The notes below the pieces were generated by a model. It was not told where the DNA came from. It saw only the letters and a list, made by a program, of their open reading frames with translations, and did not search any database. From Ceratodon purpureus (lineage: Eukaryota > Streptophyta > Bryopsida > Pseudoditrichales > Ditrichaceae): 64,000 bases of DNA. This document shows, piece by piece, positions 12,085-24,784 of this stretch (position 1 is the stretch's first letter; each line of letters starts with the position of its first letter). The translations under genes were made by a program, and so were the position numbers. The DNA is taken from NCBI GenBank assembly GCA_014871385.1, contig CM026425.1:868001-932000 (forward strand), written 5' to 3'.

Positions 12085-13358
12085 CTACGCCAGTCCAGTG
12101 TCAGTGTCGATGTGTACAGGCATGGATGCCAACTTCCCTACGAGGTGCCCTTCTCCGGCATGAGGGAGGACAACCCTCGCATCCAGTACCTCAGAAGCAT
12201 GCTGTGGAGGCTTCACCGACTGTCCTGCATCACTTCCTCGCAGTGGAGATGTCTCCGCATATGTGCAGGCAGGAGCCAGCACGCACGGATCCATGCCGAC
12301 TAGTTCTCCTTCCACGCCCATCGGGGTCATGGATTGCGGCACTTCATCATGTGCTTTCGTGTGCACAGCCGTACATGCCATTCCATGTGGCTGTGGCTGG
12401 CTTGTGCACCGTGTAAACCTCAGGCCGGAATGGTCGACATCCTTAGAGTAGTCTCCTCTGCTACCTGTATGTGGACAATGCTCATCCCGTTCGGGACTCT
12501 TCATGGCCTCTGGTACTTGGCGCGTGGGATCCGCCCCGGTAGTGCACTGGTTCTCTGTCACACGCTCTGCCATAGAGTTGCAGAATGTGGCCGCCACCAC
12601 ATCCGACGAGGTACCCGCTCTCACCGCCTGGATTATGAGGTCAGATTATAACTCCGTCTTCCTGAGGCTCGCCCTGCAATCCGGGTCCGCTGCTAAACCA
12701 AAGTGACCCCATTGACGAAGAAACTCCAAAATTCTCCTGACATTTCCCTCGCTGTGCGATTCCTCCAAGGTAGCCGCTCCCATCTCCATGCATCTGCCCT
12801 CTGCGAGCACCTTCTCCACTTTAACTTCGACCGAGGTCTTATGCCTTTGGCCCTGCTGCCCTTTTTCCAACGCTGCGGGATCGCCAAGTGCTGGGCCCTC
12901 TACTATGAATACCTCATCACCAAGACGTTCTCCTTCTGCCATAATGCAGCATTCACACCCCATACAGAGCCCTCCCCCCCCCCCCCCCCCCCCCCTCGTC
13001 ACCTGGCATATCCCCAATCGCTTGGGGCTGTCCTCCCCTACGCATGGGAATTCCTCCTCTCCCAAATCCCTCCCCACATCCGCATGAGCGAGACATCATC
13101 CCGCGGCTACAAATCCGGATACACGGTTTCCCGGATTGCCCTATTGACCCGCTCACAAAATCCTTCCGGATTGCCCTCTTCAATTCTCTGTCTCCAGCCG
13201 AGAATCCTCGCGCAATGGCGACGGAATAAGTAACGGAGCTGACGAGGCTCCAAAGTATCCAAGTTCTCGAAACCCCTGCAACCACAAGGCAAGGGCAGGC
13301 GCAAAAGGTACTCTCGCCTGAGGAATGCGCACAAGACTTCCAATTTAAAACCCTGCAA
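12085..13358 (-). CDS. Coding-like minus-strand ORF cluster upstream of the piggyBac transposase, function unknown
   Basis: Three minus-strand open stretches follow each other: 13358-13107 (acceptor GATTGCAG just upstream; residues LEPRQLRYLFRRHCARILGW and CERVNRAIRE), about 13077-12646 (VEVKVEKVLAEGRCMEMG, RRILEFLRQWGHFGLA) and 12624-12085 (acceptor ATAATCCAG about 10 nt before it). Splice-like sites are present, but I could not build one continuous frame through all three. The 22-base C-run at 12974-12995 lies beside a potential donor, CCAG|GTGACG, and would be intronic. They may be 5' exons of the transposase gene or a second element gene. No domain is recognised, and exact ends are uncertain. 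Confidence 0.35.
12974..12995. repeat. Poly(C) run, 22 bases
   Basis: An uninterrupted run of 22 C in the piggyBac interior, on the non-coding side of a potential splice donor. Its length is likely to be unstable or mis-assembled. Confidence 0.85.
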
Positions 13359-14407
13359 TCCCCGACCCTATCCCCACGCGAAGAGAATTCGGTGGGCATC
13401 GGGGAAGGGATGTGGCGTTGTTGGGGGTGGCGGCCAGCGCATTGCTGCCATCCTTGGCCTTGGATGTAGCCCCCCATTACGACTTGAATTGACGGCGCGA
13501 CCCATTGCATGACCAATCAAATTTCACAAAATACCGTGAATTCTCTGAGCTCCGTAAAGATTACCCTCGCCCCTACTCGTTCGACTTCCCTGCCAACGCC
13601 GCCAGCACCATGAATCCCTTGCCCACATAAAACAAGTTAAGAAAACCACACAACATACCTTGCACTCTTTCAGGTGATGTAGTCCACAAGCAGCACTAAT
13701 TGTGATGGATTCCTGGTAGCTGCGCTCCCCTCATCACGATGGCCTCTGCGGCGCTACTCTCCCCTCCTGCCGGGACGTAGCCACCCCAATACGCAATCCT
13801 CGTAATGAACCAGCGACACCACTCCAATCCTAAGACGCCTCGTGATCCCATCTCTCAACGCAAGAACTGCGAACTCCGAGAATTTCCTGCAAAATCTAAC
13901 ATTCCCCACACCCTTACGCATTCGCAATTAATTGAATTCCGCTTGGGTGGCGACAAACACCACTCTCCTCGCCCCCTTCCAAACCCTCGTGGAATGCCAA
14001 CGAGAGGACGAAGGTGACAGGTTTCCAAGAGAGGAACTCAAACAAGAAGATGGGTCCGACGCAGGGTGAACCCGGGTCCACCTGGTCTTTGCCTGGGGGA
14101 CGTTATGGGGAACAAGCCCTCACACCACCCGCGAACGCATCCAACGCCCGAGATGGGAACACTCCAGTCATTTGTGGAAACCAATGTGCCAATGGACGCC
14201 CCGTGTACGTAGGCGTTCCATCTTTCCCCCTCGATCTATACTTTCTTTCAGACGGTGGCTGCGTATAAAGTGGTATTTGGAGTCCTTCCACTGCTCCGAT
14301 TCCGGAAGTTTTTGTCCCACCATGCAGGAAATGATCCAGCCCTCCTCCGTCCCGGTCTACACGAAGGTAGATTCCAAACAGCCACACCGGAATTTCAATT
14401 TCAGAGG

Positions 14408-14436
14408 CCCAAGCGACCAGAAACTAGTCGCTTGGG
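14408..14436. repeat. Subterminal hairpin of the piggyBac right end
   Basis: CCCAAGCGAC (14408-14417) and GTCGCTTGGG (14427-14436) form a perfect 10-bp inverted repeat with a 9-base loop, and the right arm overlaps the terminal inverted repeat. Internal inverted repeats near the ends are known in piggyBac and help transposase binding; that role here is inference. Confidence 0.75.
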
Positions 14437-14446
14437 CACTAAAGGG

Positions 14447-14450
14447 TTAA
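14447..14450. repeat. TTAA target-site duplication, right
   Basis: TTAA directly adjoins the right piggyBac inverted repeat and is paired with the copy at 5560-5563. Confidence 0.9.
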
Positions 14451-17363
14451 CCCGTGAGCCCCTGCCTCTGAGGCTGGCCTCTCCTTGTACAATCACCTTG
14501 ATCACTGGCTCCCTAGCGCGCTCATCAACTCTACTTCATCGTGCTCTTTTTGCATGCATGTGTGTCTGCCTGCCTGCCTGCCTAGGTGGTTCCAATATTT
14601 TCACTTTCTCTGTTCCAAATCTCACTTCCTATTCCCCGTTCCCGTTTCTTATCAAAATTACACCCGTGCTACTCTCCCAGTGTTCTCTTCCACTTTCATA
14701 AGCCTCGTTCCTTCCCTCTCTCCCTCCTTCCTTTAATCTCTCACGGATCAAGAAGCCGGAAGTGGGCCATTTACCTTTTAAGGTAGCTTATAGGAGATTT
14801 TAAATAATTTTTTCAATTTTTTGAATCCTTGAATCTTGTAGTGTTTTCAATTTTGAAAATCCATATTAAAACTATTGTTTTTTTTACTTTGAATGCAAAA
14901 ATTATGGCCTAAAAACATCGTATAGTAGACCCCTCTACTGTCTAGGACAACTTGCACCCAACAAGATGCGGATAATTGTGCGCATCCAAGGCTACTCCAT
15001 TGAAGCTTAAGAATGAAAGATCTTTTATTTTCATTTGCTCCAAGAAATATATTCCAAAATCTAAGTTTTTATTTAAGATCAATAATTTTTACTTTAAATT
15101 ATGTTTATAATGTTTTTTCCTTCAACTTTCAAGTCATATATACCATTACAAAAAATTGACCATGCACCTTTAGTATATATATTTTTGCATTTTACGTTGG
15201 CTTTAAAACATTACTCTTATAATTGTATAAAAAACAAATCTTTTATCTGTGCAAATTTAATTTGTCTTGGTTCCTAAAACATTTTAGAAGTTGTTCATAA
15301 CACAAACAAGTACATAAATTTATTGAAGCGCAATTTGCTAGGCATATGAGAATTGTTCTTGAAATGTTTAATGGTCGCTTCACAATTTGGTCATTGGGTG
15401 AAAAAACTCTTGAAAATGTTTACAAGTTAGGATCTTACAAACCATGTGCATCCAAGGTCTTACTCTTTTTTGTTGAAGACCGCATTCCTATGGTCTTTAA
15501 AATCATATGGTTAAATTTTTTTAATTTCTAAATTTATGTAAAAATTTAGAGCATCATTGAAATAAGAAAAATACGACACTACGTTTTCCGAAATGCACCT
15601 TGATGTTGTATTAAGCAACAAAGATATCTAGGTAAAAGATCACCTCATTTATATAAATCACAATAAATATCCATGTATAGTTTATTAATATCCTTTTGTA
15701 TAAAGATACCACTAAGTTCTTTTTTAAATTAACATCTATTAAAAGTGAACAAATTATCTCATAAAAATTAGAAATATCATCATTTTCAAATTTCAAAAGA
15801 TTTTACAAATAAATAGGTTATCTGCACACATTTAAATAGTCCGATAAATACTTTAATAGTAATTAAAGTGTTCCAATAAAATTTTACCATGTTGAAACTA
15901 AAATTTGTAAGATTTGTTTTGCTACATATTATTAGTTTTAACCCTTAAAGGACAATTGTCCTAGAATGGGCTTATTGAAAATTTGGGCATGTATAGGTGA
16001 TGTCAATTTTAGGTCATTTTTTTTATACTTTTTGTGAATGTAGGCTACAACACGAACTTTGAGGAAATGTAATTTCTTTTTCAATTAGAGAGTTGAAAAT
16101 ATAATTATAGTACACTAGGTGGAATTTTGTGTTTAGTGGACGATTTGGGTAGCCGTGCTAAATATATTTGTTACCTTTTATATTTTTCTATAAATACTTA
16201 ATGTTGTAGTCTTTGAGAAAACAAAACTTCTTTTAATAAAAAATAGTCATTTCACAAAAAATCAAAGTTTTTCACCGTTTCGAGCAATGTACCAAAGAAG
16301 ATCGTACTTTCCTTCATAAAAGTTAGATAATTTGTTTTTTTATTCTTCACTTAAAAGACGGACATCAATCTTTAATTTGACGGTTTGGATTGGAACTTTA
16401 TGAAACAATGGAATTTCTAGAATAGATATATGATTTAGCATTCTTGTATATTCAACTTATTGAAAATATCGTTTTCAACATTAGACTTATCTTCTGTATG
16501 TAATTTTTTTTATACAAATAGCTAACTTAGTTGTCTTTGTCACGCACCAAAACCCCCAAAATCTATAATGCAAAATACCTAAGAAAACAAAAGTTAACGT
16601 GTATCAATCTAGTTAAAAATAAGTCTTATAAAAAAATTATTTTTAAATTTCAATCATTATAATTTTTTAATCTTTATGTTCATTGTAATGAGATTTTTTA
16701 AACTATCTACTACAATAATCTAGTTTAAGATCTTCCGATTAGAATTGGAAAATAATGATTTTTTAATCATTCGTGCTTTTTTCATGATTCTAACATTAAA
16801 AATGGCAATTTTAGAATTCTAAGCAAGAATTCTTCAAGCCAAGATGCTTAAATGTATGATAAAGAACTATATAGGTAGTCTTCCCAATTGCCAGCAGCAA
16901 ACAAATGCATGGTTATAATTCATTTATCTAATTATAGTTTTACCATCTATTTATTTAAGAGGCTTTAAACTTTAGAACTTATTAGCTTTTATTGTCTTTT
17001 CATTTCCTGCAAATAAGCATATCAAATGCTGGCTTCAGTCTTCATCGTCACATTATCCTCTACGTTTCTTGATTTAAAAATACTTTAATTTTCTATATTT
17101 TGAACAATAAAAAATAAAAATCTAAAATTCAGTCTTTAAGGAGTTTTACTTTCTGTTCTCCCAACTTTGATAAGTAGCAAATCATGAGCTCAGAACTTAA
17201 ATGCCTTTAGATTAGAGTCACAATTAGGCTTACAAAGAAAAAAACGTCTCCTAGTTTAAGCTATTAGACTTCAGATAATGAATAACTTTCACCAGCACCC
17301 TTATAAGATGTGGAAATTATACTCCTTGAAGCCACAGCTGGACTTCAATTTTGACCACTAAAA
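14451..17363. other. AT-rich spacer without genes
   Basis: The first 300 bp contain a short CTGC repeat (about 14566-14583) and pyrimidine-rich sequence. From about 14790 the DNA becomes strongly AT-rich, with short chance ORFs only. The part nearest 17363 probably contains the 3' UTR of the DUF89 gene. No element ends were found. Confidence 0.5.
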
Positions 17364-20171
17364 CTATGGAATGGCTTCAGTAAACTTGATAACACAGTCA
17401 TAAAGTCGCCCACCGAGAAAATCTGCAACTTCCTTATGCTTCACCTGGATGCAACCAGTCAATACAACGTTTATGATCCTCACCTTGTTCAATCCGACTA
17501 GTACAACTTTCTGTTTGTGCCAGAATGGAGGCATTCGATGAAACTCGACATGTTCCTAAAATAATGAACTGAATGTCACCAGCTTAAAACAAGATAATAT
17601 AATAAGTGAAAACCCTTCTGCAAAAGTAAAAGCTGAGAGGCAAGAATAGAAGAACTTGTAGCCACATCATGAAAAATTTGGCTACTTACCATTCCAATAT
17701 TGAGCGAGTCACATTTAAAATGTGCATACAAATTTGTCTCAATACCGCGCCCCTGAAAATGCAATGTCTAAAGTCAGATCTTCTACGACAGGGAAAGTTC
17801 TTAAATTGAGTTGTAACATTACAGGTAGGCAAGCAAAACTGTATTCACAACCAACTTAAGAATTTGTTCTACGATTGTTCCTTATCCTGTTCTGCAAAAC
17901 GTGAAATCAATTTGTAACATGTTTCATGGCCACGTTGAAACAGCAATAATAATATAGGATTAACAGACCGTATTTTCTTACCATTCCTTCCATCACAACC
18001 AAGTCTGCATCTTCAGCCGCATATGCCAGCTCCGGAGAGATGTGAAATAAATCAAGAACCTGGATCAACACACTTTTCAAACTAAGTAATTTTTTTCAGT
18101 TGAAGAATCATGTCAGTTAACCAAACTATGTGTGCTGTAAAACCTAAACTCAGATAATTAAAAGAAAACATAATTACAAAGAGATGCAAGCACCACAGGT
18201 CACCAAAGTCGCACCAAGCGCTGCACAGAACGAGCAACCACCATGTGTGTGCTTGGCTAGCATTAAAATCCAACTCACCGGCAAGTCGCTTCCAGAATTC
18301 AAGACCATAAGATGCTGAGCATCCACTCCGTAGAGTAGTTCTTTCCCTTCTGAAGTAATATGTTTGACCTGCATACATCCGAAGTACATCATTATCATGA
18401 ATTCGGCAAATGGATTACTTACCAGCGTCTATCCGATCTATCAAGTATCAGCAGATAAAGGTGACAAGGAACTAGAATTGTCAAAATAAATACTACTGCC
18501 TATTTAAGTTCTAAAAATATACCTTTGAGATAACTTGCACCAGCTCTTCATATGTGATGTCATTGATGGATGGCATATCATTCGCAGCCAATATTACCTG
18601 CAGAAAGCGCAGGAGCGAATCAGCAGTAACAAGAGACCAACAATGAACATCTGCAGTAACGGATACATCAGTTAGACAATTCGACCTTACAGCGCATCAA
18701 ATAAACAGATTTCACTCCCACTCATGGCTTTTGAAATTAACAATTTTGAAAAACGTGTGTTAACAGGACTGGTATAAGTGGGGAAGTGTGGCAGGCGGTA
18801 ATCAACTTAATGCTATATCAAATAGTCAGAATCTACATATAAGGTGTATGAGAGAGTATATGACAAACCTGTGTTCCTCGTCGGAGAAGTTCTCGTGCAA
18901 ATGGTAAGACGCCCAATACAACATCTGAACCTGAATTATCCACAAAGATCACTGCCTGTTGACGAACATTAGACATACGTTAGTTAATCGCTAAAAGGGT
19001 CAGCAAATCGGGAAAAACATTCACCCTTTCGGCTACTAGTAGACTGACAGCCTGCCAGTCATGCAGTGAGTACAAAACCAAGAGCAGTATATGAGATTCC
19101 ACCTTATGATTCAGCCTGAAATCTACCCATCGCAAATACGACTAATGATTAGAAGGCGAAGTATCATTCAGAACTTTACAAAACGCCCAAAAATTGCTTA
19201 AAATTTTGAAACCAACTCCAACTACACATAATTAACTAATATCTGTATAAAAGTTCGAGGTTAAAAATACCCACCTTCTTCCAAGGTTTGCGTAACCATT
19301 TCTGTTTGAATAGATCTAGGTCATCCAACACCCATGGACGAGGAAGCAGTTTCTCAAAACTGTCCTGAAAATTTGAACCGGTAGACTCAAAGATTTCCGC
19401 CAGCTTCACAAACCCACCCAGAGCCAAGCAAGATGTGAATGCTTTTCCCCAGGAGTGCATCTGCTAAAAATTCTAAATCATCTGACGTGAAATAGACCAC
19501 AAAGTACAAATCTGTTCCGAGAGAAAACTACCACCAAAAATAAAGCAGAATGAAGCCGGCGAGTACCTGTGCAGCTCCGAGATCGAAGATATTTCCAGAG
19601 AACACGCCCTTAATAAGATGCTCTATACGAGCTCCAACGTCCTCAATTGCATCTGCCTGGGCAATCACTCCCTCCAGCAAAGCTACGGCTTTTGCATTCT
19701 CATCATCCTTCATGAAATAAATAGTATATTAGAGTAGGAAGGAAAACTGAATCATGTCAGATCAGAGAATAGCCCATGTATGCTTGGTACTTGAGACGAA
19801 ATGAGTATTGCATAGTACAGTACAGGAAAGAGGGCATACCTTGATCTTCCTGAAAATATCATAAAACCCAACTTCCCGGAGTACCACGTCGCGAAGCCTT
19901 GTAAGCAGCTGTTATCGAGAAGCACATCCCACACTCATTGTTTAAAAAGGTAAATTAAAAGGGATTACCAACCAAATCGCAGATACAGAGGAAATTGACA
20001 AAAACAGAAATGATAAGAAAATTTCACTATGCCCCGACAATGCTGGAATCCTCGAGGTCCAAAATATTGTTTTCACCCATGGAACAAAAGAAAAACCACC
20101 ACATCGAAAGTTACATCTTAACCCACCAGCCAACTAACTGGGAACGTGCACAATACTGCAATACATAGGCA

Positions 20172-20241
<70 letters not shown>

Positions 20242-21209
20242 ACCTTCAAATCGGGTCTATCTACCAAAAACCATCTCATCTCAATCACCTGATTGCAGAA
20301 CTAAATAGTGAAACACTTACGATACAGTCTGGAGGTCCACCATGACTCTCTGGGTGGGCCAACATATCATCTAAAATTTCTCCATACCTGCAACAACCAG
20401 AATAAACGATGAGAACAATCTGCAGAGCATCCACACTGTTTCATAGATCAGCAAGCTGGAATTGCAATTCTCTGTTCAATGATTAAGATTTTGCTCTACC
20501 AAAATTAGAGAAACTTGAAGTATAATATTCGGGAACATCGATAAAACATTTAAAACATCAGAAAAATTTAGAAGACGGCATTCAACCTGAGAGCAAACTT
20601 GGCAGCTTTGACTGGTGCATCTATCACAGTTGAGTCAAGCTCCGCCTGTTTCCTGAAAGTAAAAACAAGCAACAGAGAGCATCAATATCAAGGGGAAGAC
20701 CATCTTTAATCCTAAGGAACAGGTGCAATAAAACCTTCGAATACTACTCCACTAAGGTTTAAGGCCAATAGAAAATTAAAGTCCGAGATTTTGACCAAGG
20801 TGGTCAAACCGGTCTCATTGTTATATTAATCAACTGTTAGGGAAAAAGTTCCAGACCGGTCGAGAAAATTTCAATTCCTATCACAGGTACCTTGTACATC
20901 AATGCACGAGCAGATCCAATCCAAGCTACTAGACTGACCATGTGAAGTATGCTTTAAACTTAATCCCAATCATAGCCATGACATTCAAATGCAAAGAATA
21001 TATGAAGAAAAATGAAGAGTCTTCGGAGACTTGGATCACCTGAAACTTGGAATCGACTTCCGAAATAACTCAATCCATAGAGCCTCAGCAGGAGTGGCCT
21101 GGTGTGGATTGTCAGAAAGAGATCGCCATGGGATTGTGCACGGATTATACGTGTACTCAGTTCGTGGCTTGAGCAATGGAAACTCCACTAGTTCAGCTGT
21201 GCTTTCCAT
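17364..21209 (-). CDS. DUF89 damage-control phosphatase, At2g17340/PANK4-C-terminal type, 12 exons
   Basis: Twelve exons with GT-AG borders join to 1116 nt, 371 residues: 21209-21040, 20652-20587, 20387-20321, 19908-19840, 19707-19567, 19403-19275, 18955-18869, 18597-18523, 18368-18279, 18059-17982, 17752-17690, 17444-17364. The protein follows the plant DUF89 family end to end: an N-terminal VEFPLL...[63 protein letters not shown] (metal-binding Asp/Asn motif), [38 protein letters not shown] and [10 protein letters not shown]. Family members are Mn/Mg-dependent phosphatases thought to remove damaged phospho-metabolites; the plant stand-alone form matches the C-terminal domain of pantothenate kinase 4. 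The start ATG has a good context, and length is close to the Arabidopsis protein (about 367). No break was found. Confidence 0.96.
20175..20239. repeat. (TA)n microsatellite in a DUF89 intron
   Basis: About 32 uninterrupted TA units within the intron between exons 3 and 4 of the DUF89 gene. Expected to be length-polymorphic. Confidence 0.95.
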
Positions 21210-22234
21210 GATGGCAACCGTCAAAGTCTTACTTCACTGCCCTCAGAGATCCCTCCAAAATATATACTCTAGAGTAGTACTGGTATAATTCTAGCCAAAC
21301 CTTCACCAAGACTCATGGAGAGTCCTATGCAATCCTGCACACATGAAACACGGCAAACTCTTCATTTGGCAAAACAGTTTCTAAAAAAAGACTGTAGAAC
21401 CTTGAATTTGTAATTTCAGGGTTCTACATGAGGTATCCGTCTAAATCTCAAGTTACGAAGTGCACATAGGAGGTCTTTCTAGACGGGGCACATCATCACC
21501 TACGGCGTTCACAACCATCAATATATTCTAACATCGACGCTCAATACATTTGTATAAAAAGCCCTCTCTGCTGCCACAACCATATGGAGCGAATCAAATG
21601 GCATCTACGTGACCCGGACTTGGATTCCAACTACAGAAAAATGTGGAAAACGGGTCCTTTCCTCCAAAGAAAGCCCACTGCTCTCCAAAAAGAGCACTAC
21701 GCCACTCACTGCAAGACGTGTCTACAACGGCAAGCCAAATCCATTCAAACGCGGGGCAACCTTCACAACCGCAAAAAGGTTAACCGCACTCGTTGCCATC
21801 AATGGAGAGCTATTCTTCCTAGCGCGCTGAGCCCATAAGCAGAATCAAGATAGAGCTAAGCGTAGTATCATTTCTGCTCCGTGGGCTTAGTGAATGTTGG
21901 CTCCAATAAGGTTGCAGAGATACTCTCACGACCTCTGGTGCTATGGTGCAGGAGTTCGTCACGAAATTCCAGAAGCCTCCAAAGACAAAATCCGGCTTGG
22001 TTGACGAGGTACCAATTTCCAATCACAAAAAAAAATTAAAAATAAATAGCTATTTCAAAATAGGAATGCTTCAATCAAAACTTGGCAATGAGTGAACAAA
22101 CTGCCAAACTAGAACCAGGCAACTGATTGATTCCCAAGCGAACGAATCAATTCCTACAAAGGAGATGAAAAGAAGATCGATCAATCGATCGAACGCGGGT
22201 GGGAATCCAGCATTAAATTGAAATTGTAAAAATA
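21210..22234. other. Upstream region of the DUF89 gene
   Basis: Probable promoter and 5' UTR of the minus-strand DUF89 gene. No convincing TATA box or other gene was identified; short ORFs here do not look like proteins. Confidence 0.4.
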
Positions 22235-22253
22235 AGTGACAATACCCTAAACT

Positions 22254-22985
22254 AGAAGCGATTTTGGGTCGAGAGGGAGAGGGAGGTGGTGGTGTGTGTG
22301 GGGAGGGGGGGTGGGGGGGGGGGGATCAAACGACAACACACCAAGAGAAGAGCTGAGTTGAGCTGGGAAGCCCTGCGAAGTGAAGGAAGGCGTGAGTGTG
22401 GAAGGTGGATGCACTTGGAACGCCCGTGCGTGCGCAGAGCAGAGCAGAGCAGAGCAGAGCAGAGCAGAGCAGAGCAGGTGCCGCCTGAGTGAGGTTTCAG
22501 GTGAAGTGACAAGTGTGGGTGCAGCAGTGCAGCAGTGCATGCGATGCCAATGGCGACCCTCCCTCGAATGCAAACGAGGTAAGTTAAGTTGTCCAATGCA
22601 TTAAAGCTTAGGATGTGCGATGATGGATCTGGAACAGACTAGACTGCGCAGTGCAGTGCAGTGCAGTGCAGTGCAACGACGCAGAGCAAATCACACTCGT
22701 GGCAACCCCCTCCCCTCCCCCTCCCCTGTTAAGTTACCCCAGGTCCCCAGCCCAGGCCCCAGGTCAGGTCAGGTCAGGTCAGGTCAGGTCAGGTCAGGTC
22801 AGGTCAGGTCAGGTCAGGTCAGGTAGGGTCTGCATGCGCCTTTAGGGCCTTTCAGATTCCGCACTCGCACTCGCACTCGCACTGGCACTGGCACTGGCAG
22901 GCACCCATTCAATTGCCATCATTCATTCATTCATTCATTCATTCATTCTCTCTTTCTTTCTTTCTCACGCAAGGTGGAGCCCCCA
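22254..22985. repeat. Cluster of pentamer and other microsatellites
   Basis: Successive arrays: G-rich tract (22296-22325), AGAGC pentamer (22435-22477), GCAGT pentamer (22648-22675), AGGTC pentamer (22761-22824, about 12 copies), GCACTC-like hexamer (22861-22895), ATTC tetramer (22921-22948) and TTTC (22949-22966). Long open frames in this stretch are caused by the repeats. Confidence 0.9.
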
Positions 22986-22989
22986 CGCA

Positions 22990-23200
22990 CAAGGTTACCG
23001 GAGTACAGGAATATTCCTGTATTTGCAAATTTTAGCTGCGTATTTCTGGCTATATTAATACGTACTTCCAGATTATTTTACGTACTTGTAAGTAACCATC
23101 ATCGGAATATTCTAAATATTTTAGAAGTACGAAAAATTTGTATGTATGTGAAAGATTCCTGGAACAAATACAGCATATTCTCTGTACTCCGGTAACCATG
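22990..23200. mobile_element. hAT-type MITE, 211 bp
   Basis: The left end CAAGGTTACCGGAGTACAG and the reversed right end CATGGTTACCGGAGTACAG are inverted repeats that continue with lower identity for about 35 bp. Flanking 8-mers CCCACGCA (22982-22989) and GCCACGCA (23201-23208) match at seven of eight bases, consistent with a hAT 8-bp duplication. It is AT-rich inside and non-coding. Confidence 0.75.
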
Positions 23201-23305
23201 GCCACGCAGCCAGCTGCCCCAAACCTAAAGCCATGTGAAACGTATCTGGAACACACCACACACTCCTTTCACCCATGGGCTAAGTTTATGGACATCCTCC
23301 TCCCC

Positions 23306-23352
23306 TCTACTCTACTCTACTCTACTCTACTCTCCACTCCACTCCACTCCAC
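23306..23352. repeat. (CTCTA)n/(CTCCA)n compound microsatellite
   Basis: About six CTCTA-type pentamers run into several CTCCA-type pentamers. Confidence 0.9.
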
Positions 23353-24784
23353 AGGTCCCTCCATGATTCGCCATTGAAGCCTGCGCAGTGCTGCTGCCAG
23401 GTGGACTGTTCGTTCTACTTGTGTGTTCTCCTTATTCCCCTCTTCTCTAAGCTGCAAATCTTTCCATTCCCTACTCTTTCACGCAGTGCAGTACGGGTGC
23501 CAGCAGATGAGCTTTATGGGACGGGGACGCAAACAGATTTATGTATTCTTGCAAGCATGGTGTCGAAGCCCTAATATGCAACACATTCTAAATCAACAGA
23601 AAATGATGGTTCCATGGTAAGCACGGCATTCTAAAATTCTGCAAAATACCCCACAGGTCTTTTGGGGAGTTTCAGCTGACCATGGATCAGAGCTTTAAGC
23701 AATCCAAGAGTTCAACCTAGTAGCAACAACGAAAACATTCAATGGAGTGGTTGAGCACGAGATAGCCCTTTCAAAATAACATCAATGACCTCATTCTTCC
23801 ACCTGCATTCATATGTCCGCCCACTCGGTATCCACAGCAATGTGTCACGTCAAATTCAGTCTAGATCAGAGGATTTCGAAAAGCATTGACACTAAACCAG
23901 GCCAGTATAATACAATGCAAGCATTAGCAATGCCATGCAATACTGGACAGCAGAACTTCATACATTCTTAATCGCATCGGTCACCATTCAACTCTTAACT
24001 AGAGATCTTCCAACATACTTGACGCAGGATACTGGGAAATTCGTGAGCGTCGTCCCTCGCCTTTTCGCACGTCGTCATTGATCAATCGTAGTCTCAGTTG
24101 GATAAATAGGTTCGTTCTTTCCTGCTGCACAACCAGATTCGTGATCAACCACAGTAAGGAAGAGGTGGAAAGCAAGCGAGATACCAAGAATATATGCAAT
24201 TTTGCCTCAATGTTTGCCATCCATTAACCTACGTTGAGAAATAGGTAAGATGCGCGAAGGTGAAGTCAGAGAGATCACTGAATACGTTACAGCAAAACAT
24301 TTTGCCACGGCGCGAGATTCCTACAGCGAAGGTGTCAAGAAATGCAGATAGCTGCATACCATTCTGTCTAGGCTCCTCAAATTTCATGACTCCTCCACAG
24401 TTGCTGCCAAAGATCTCAAGTTCTCTGTACACAACCACCCTGATATTCATACACATGGTTAGTGACGAATTTGAAGGAATTGCGTCACAGCGCTCCGTCA
24501 GTGAGCAACATGCTGAATGTCTAAAATGTCTGGAGATTGTTTTGAACTCACCAGCATGAGAGCAGGGAAGGCTGAGAGCACGATCGGAAGACTCATTGGC
24601 ATCGTCACCGAATACATTCTCAAACCAAGAACTCCGTAGCTGCGGCGCTCCGACCTAAGTACTATGGTGATTTGAATAGCTTAACAGGTCAAGAATAAGC
24701 CACTCATGAAGCAGCTATTGCGCAGCAGAGAATCTACTTAGACCACTTCTGACAGCCTAAAGCCCTCAACGTAGGCACGTCCTA
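23353..24784. other. Region downstream of the MOCOS-like gene
   Basis: It contains no supported gene. It should include the 3' UTR of the minus-strand gene ending at 24785. Short ORFs on both strands lack recognisable features. Confidence 0.4.

Larger units (their letters stand above)
5564..14446. mobile_element. Complete piggyBac-superfamily DNA transposon, 8.88 kb
   Basis: The ends are 17-bp perfect inverted repeats, CCCTTTAGTGCCCAAGC at 5564-5580 and its reverse complement at 14430-14446. Both abut the tetranucleotide TTAA (5560-5563 and 14447-14450), the hallmark target duplication of piggyBac. The interior encodes a piggyBac DDD transposase on the minus strand (8359-11682), more minus-strand ORFs on either side, and a nested hAT-type MITE. 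piggyBac elements cut and paste precisely at TTAA. The size is large for the superfamily, so the extra ORFs may be captured DNA or additional element genes. Perfect termini suggest recent mobility, although a frame problem in the transposase gene makes its present activity uncertain. Confidence 0.93.

Noticed and set aside
12953..13516. 187-codon minus-strand ORF
   Set aside because: Cys/Gly-rich product running into the poly(C) tract; the alternative frame 13358-13107 looks more protein-like.
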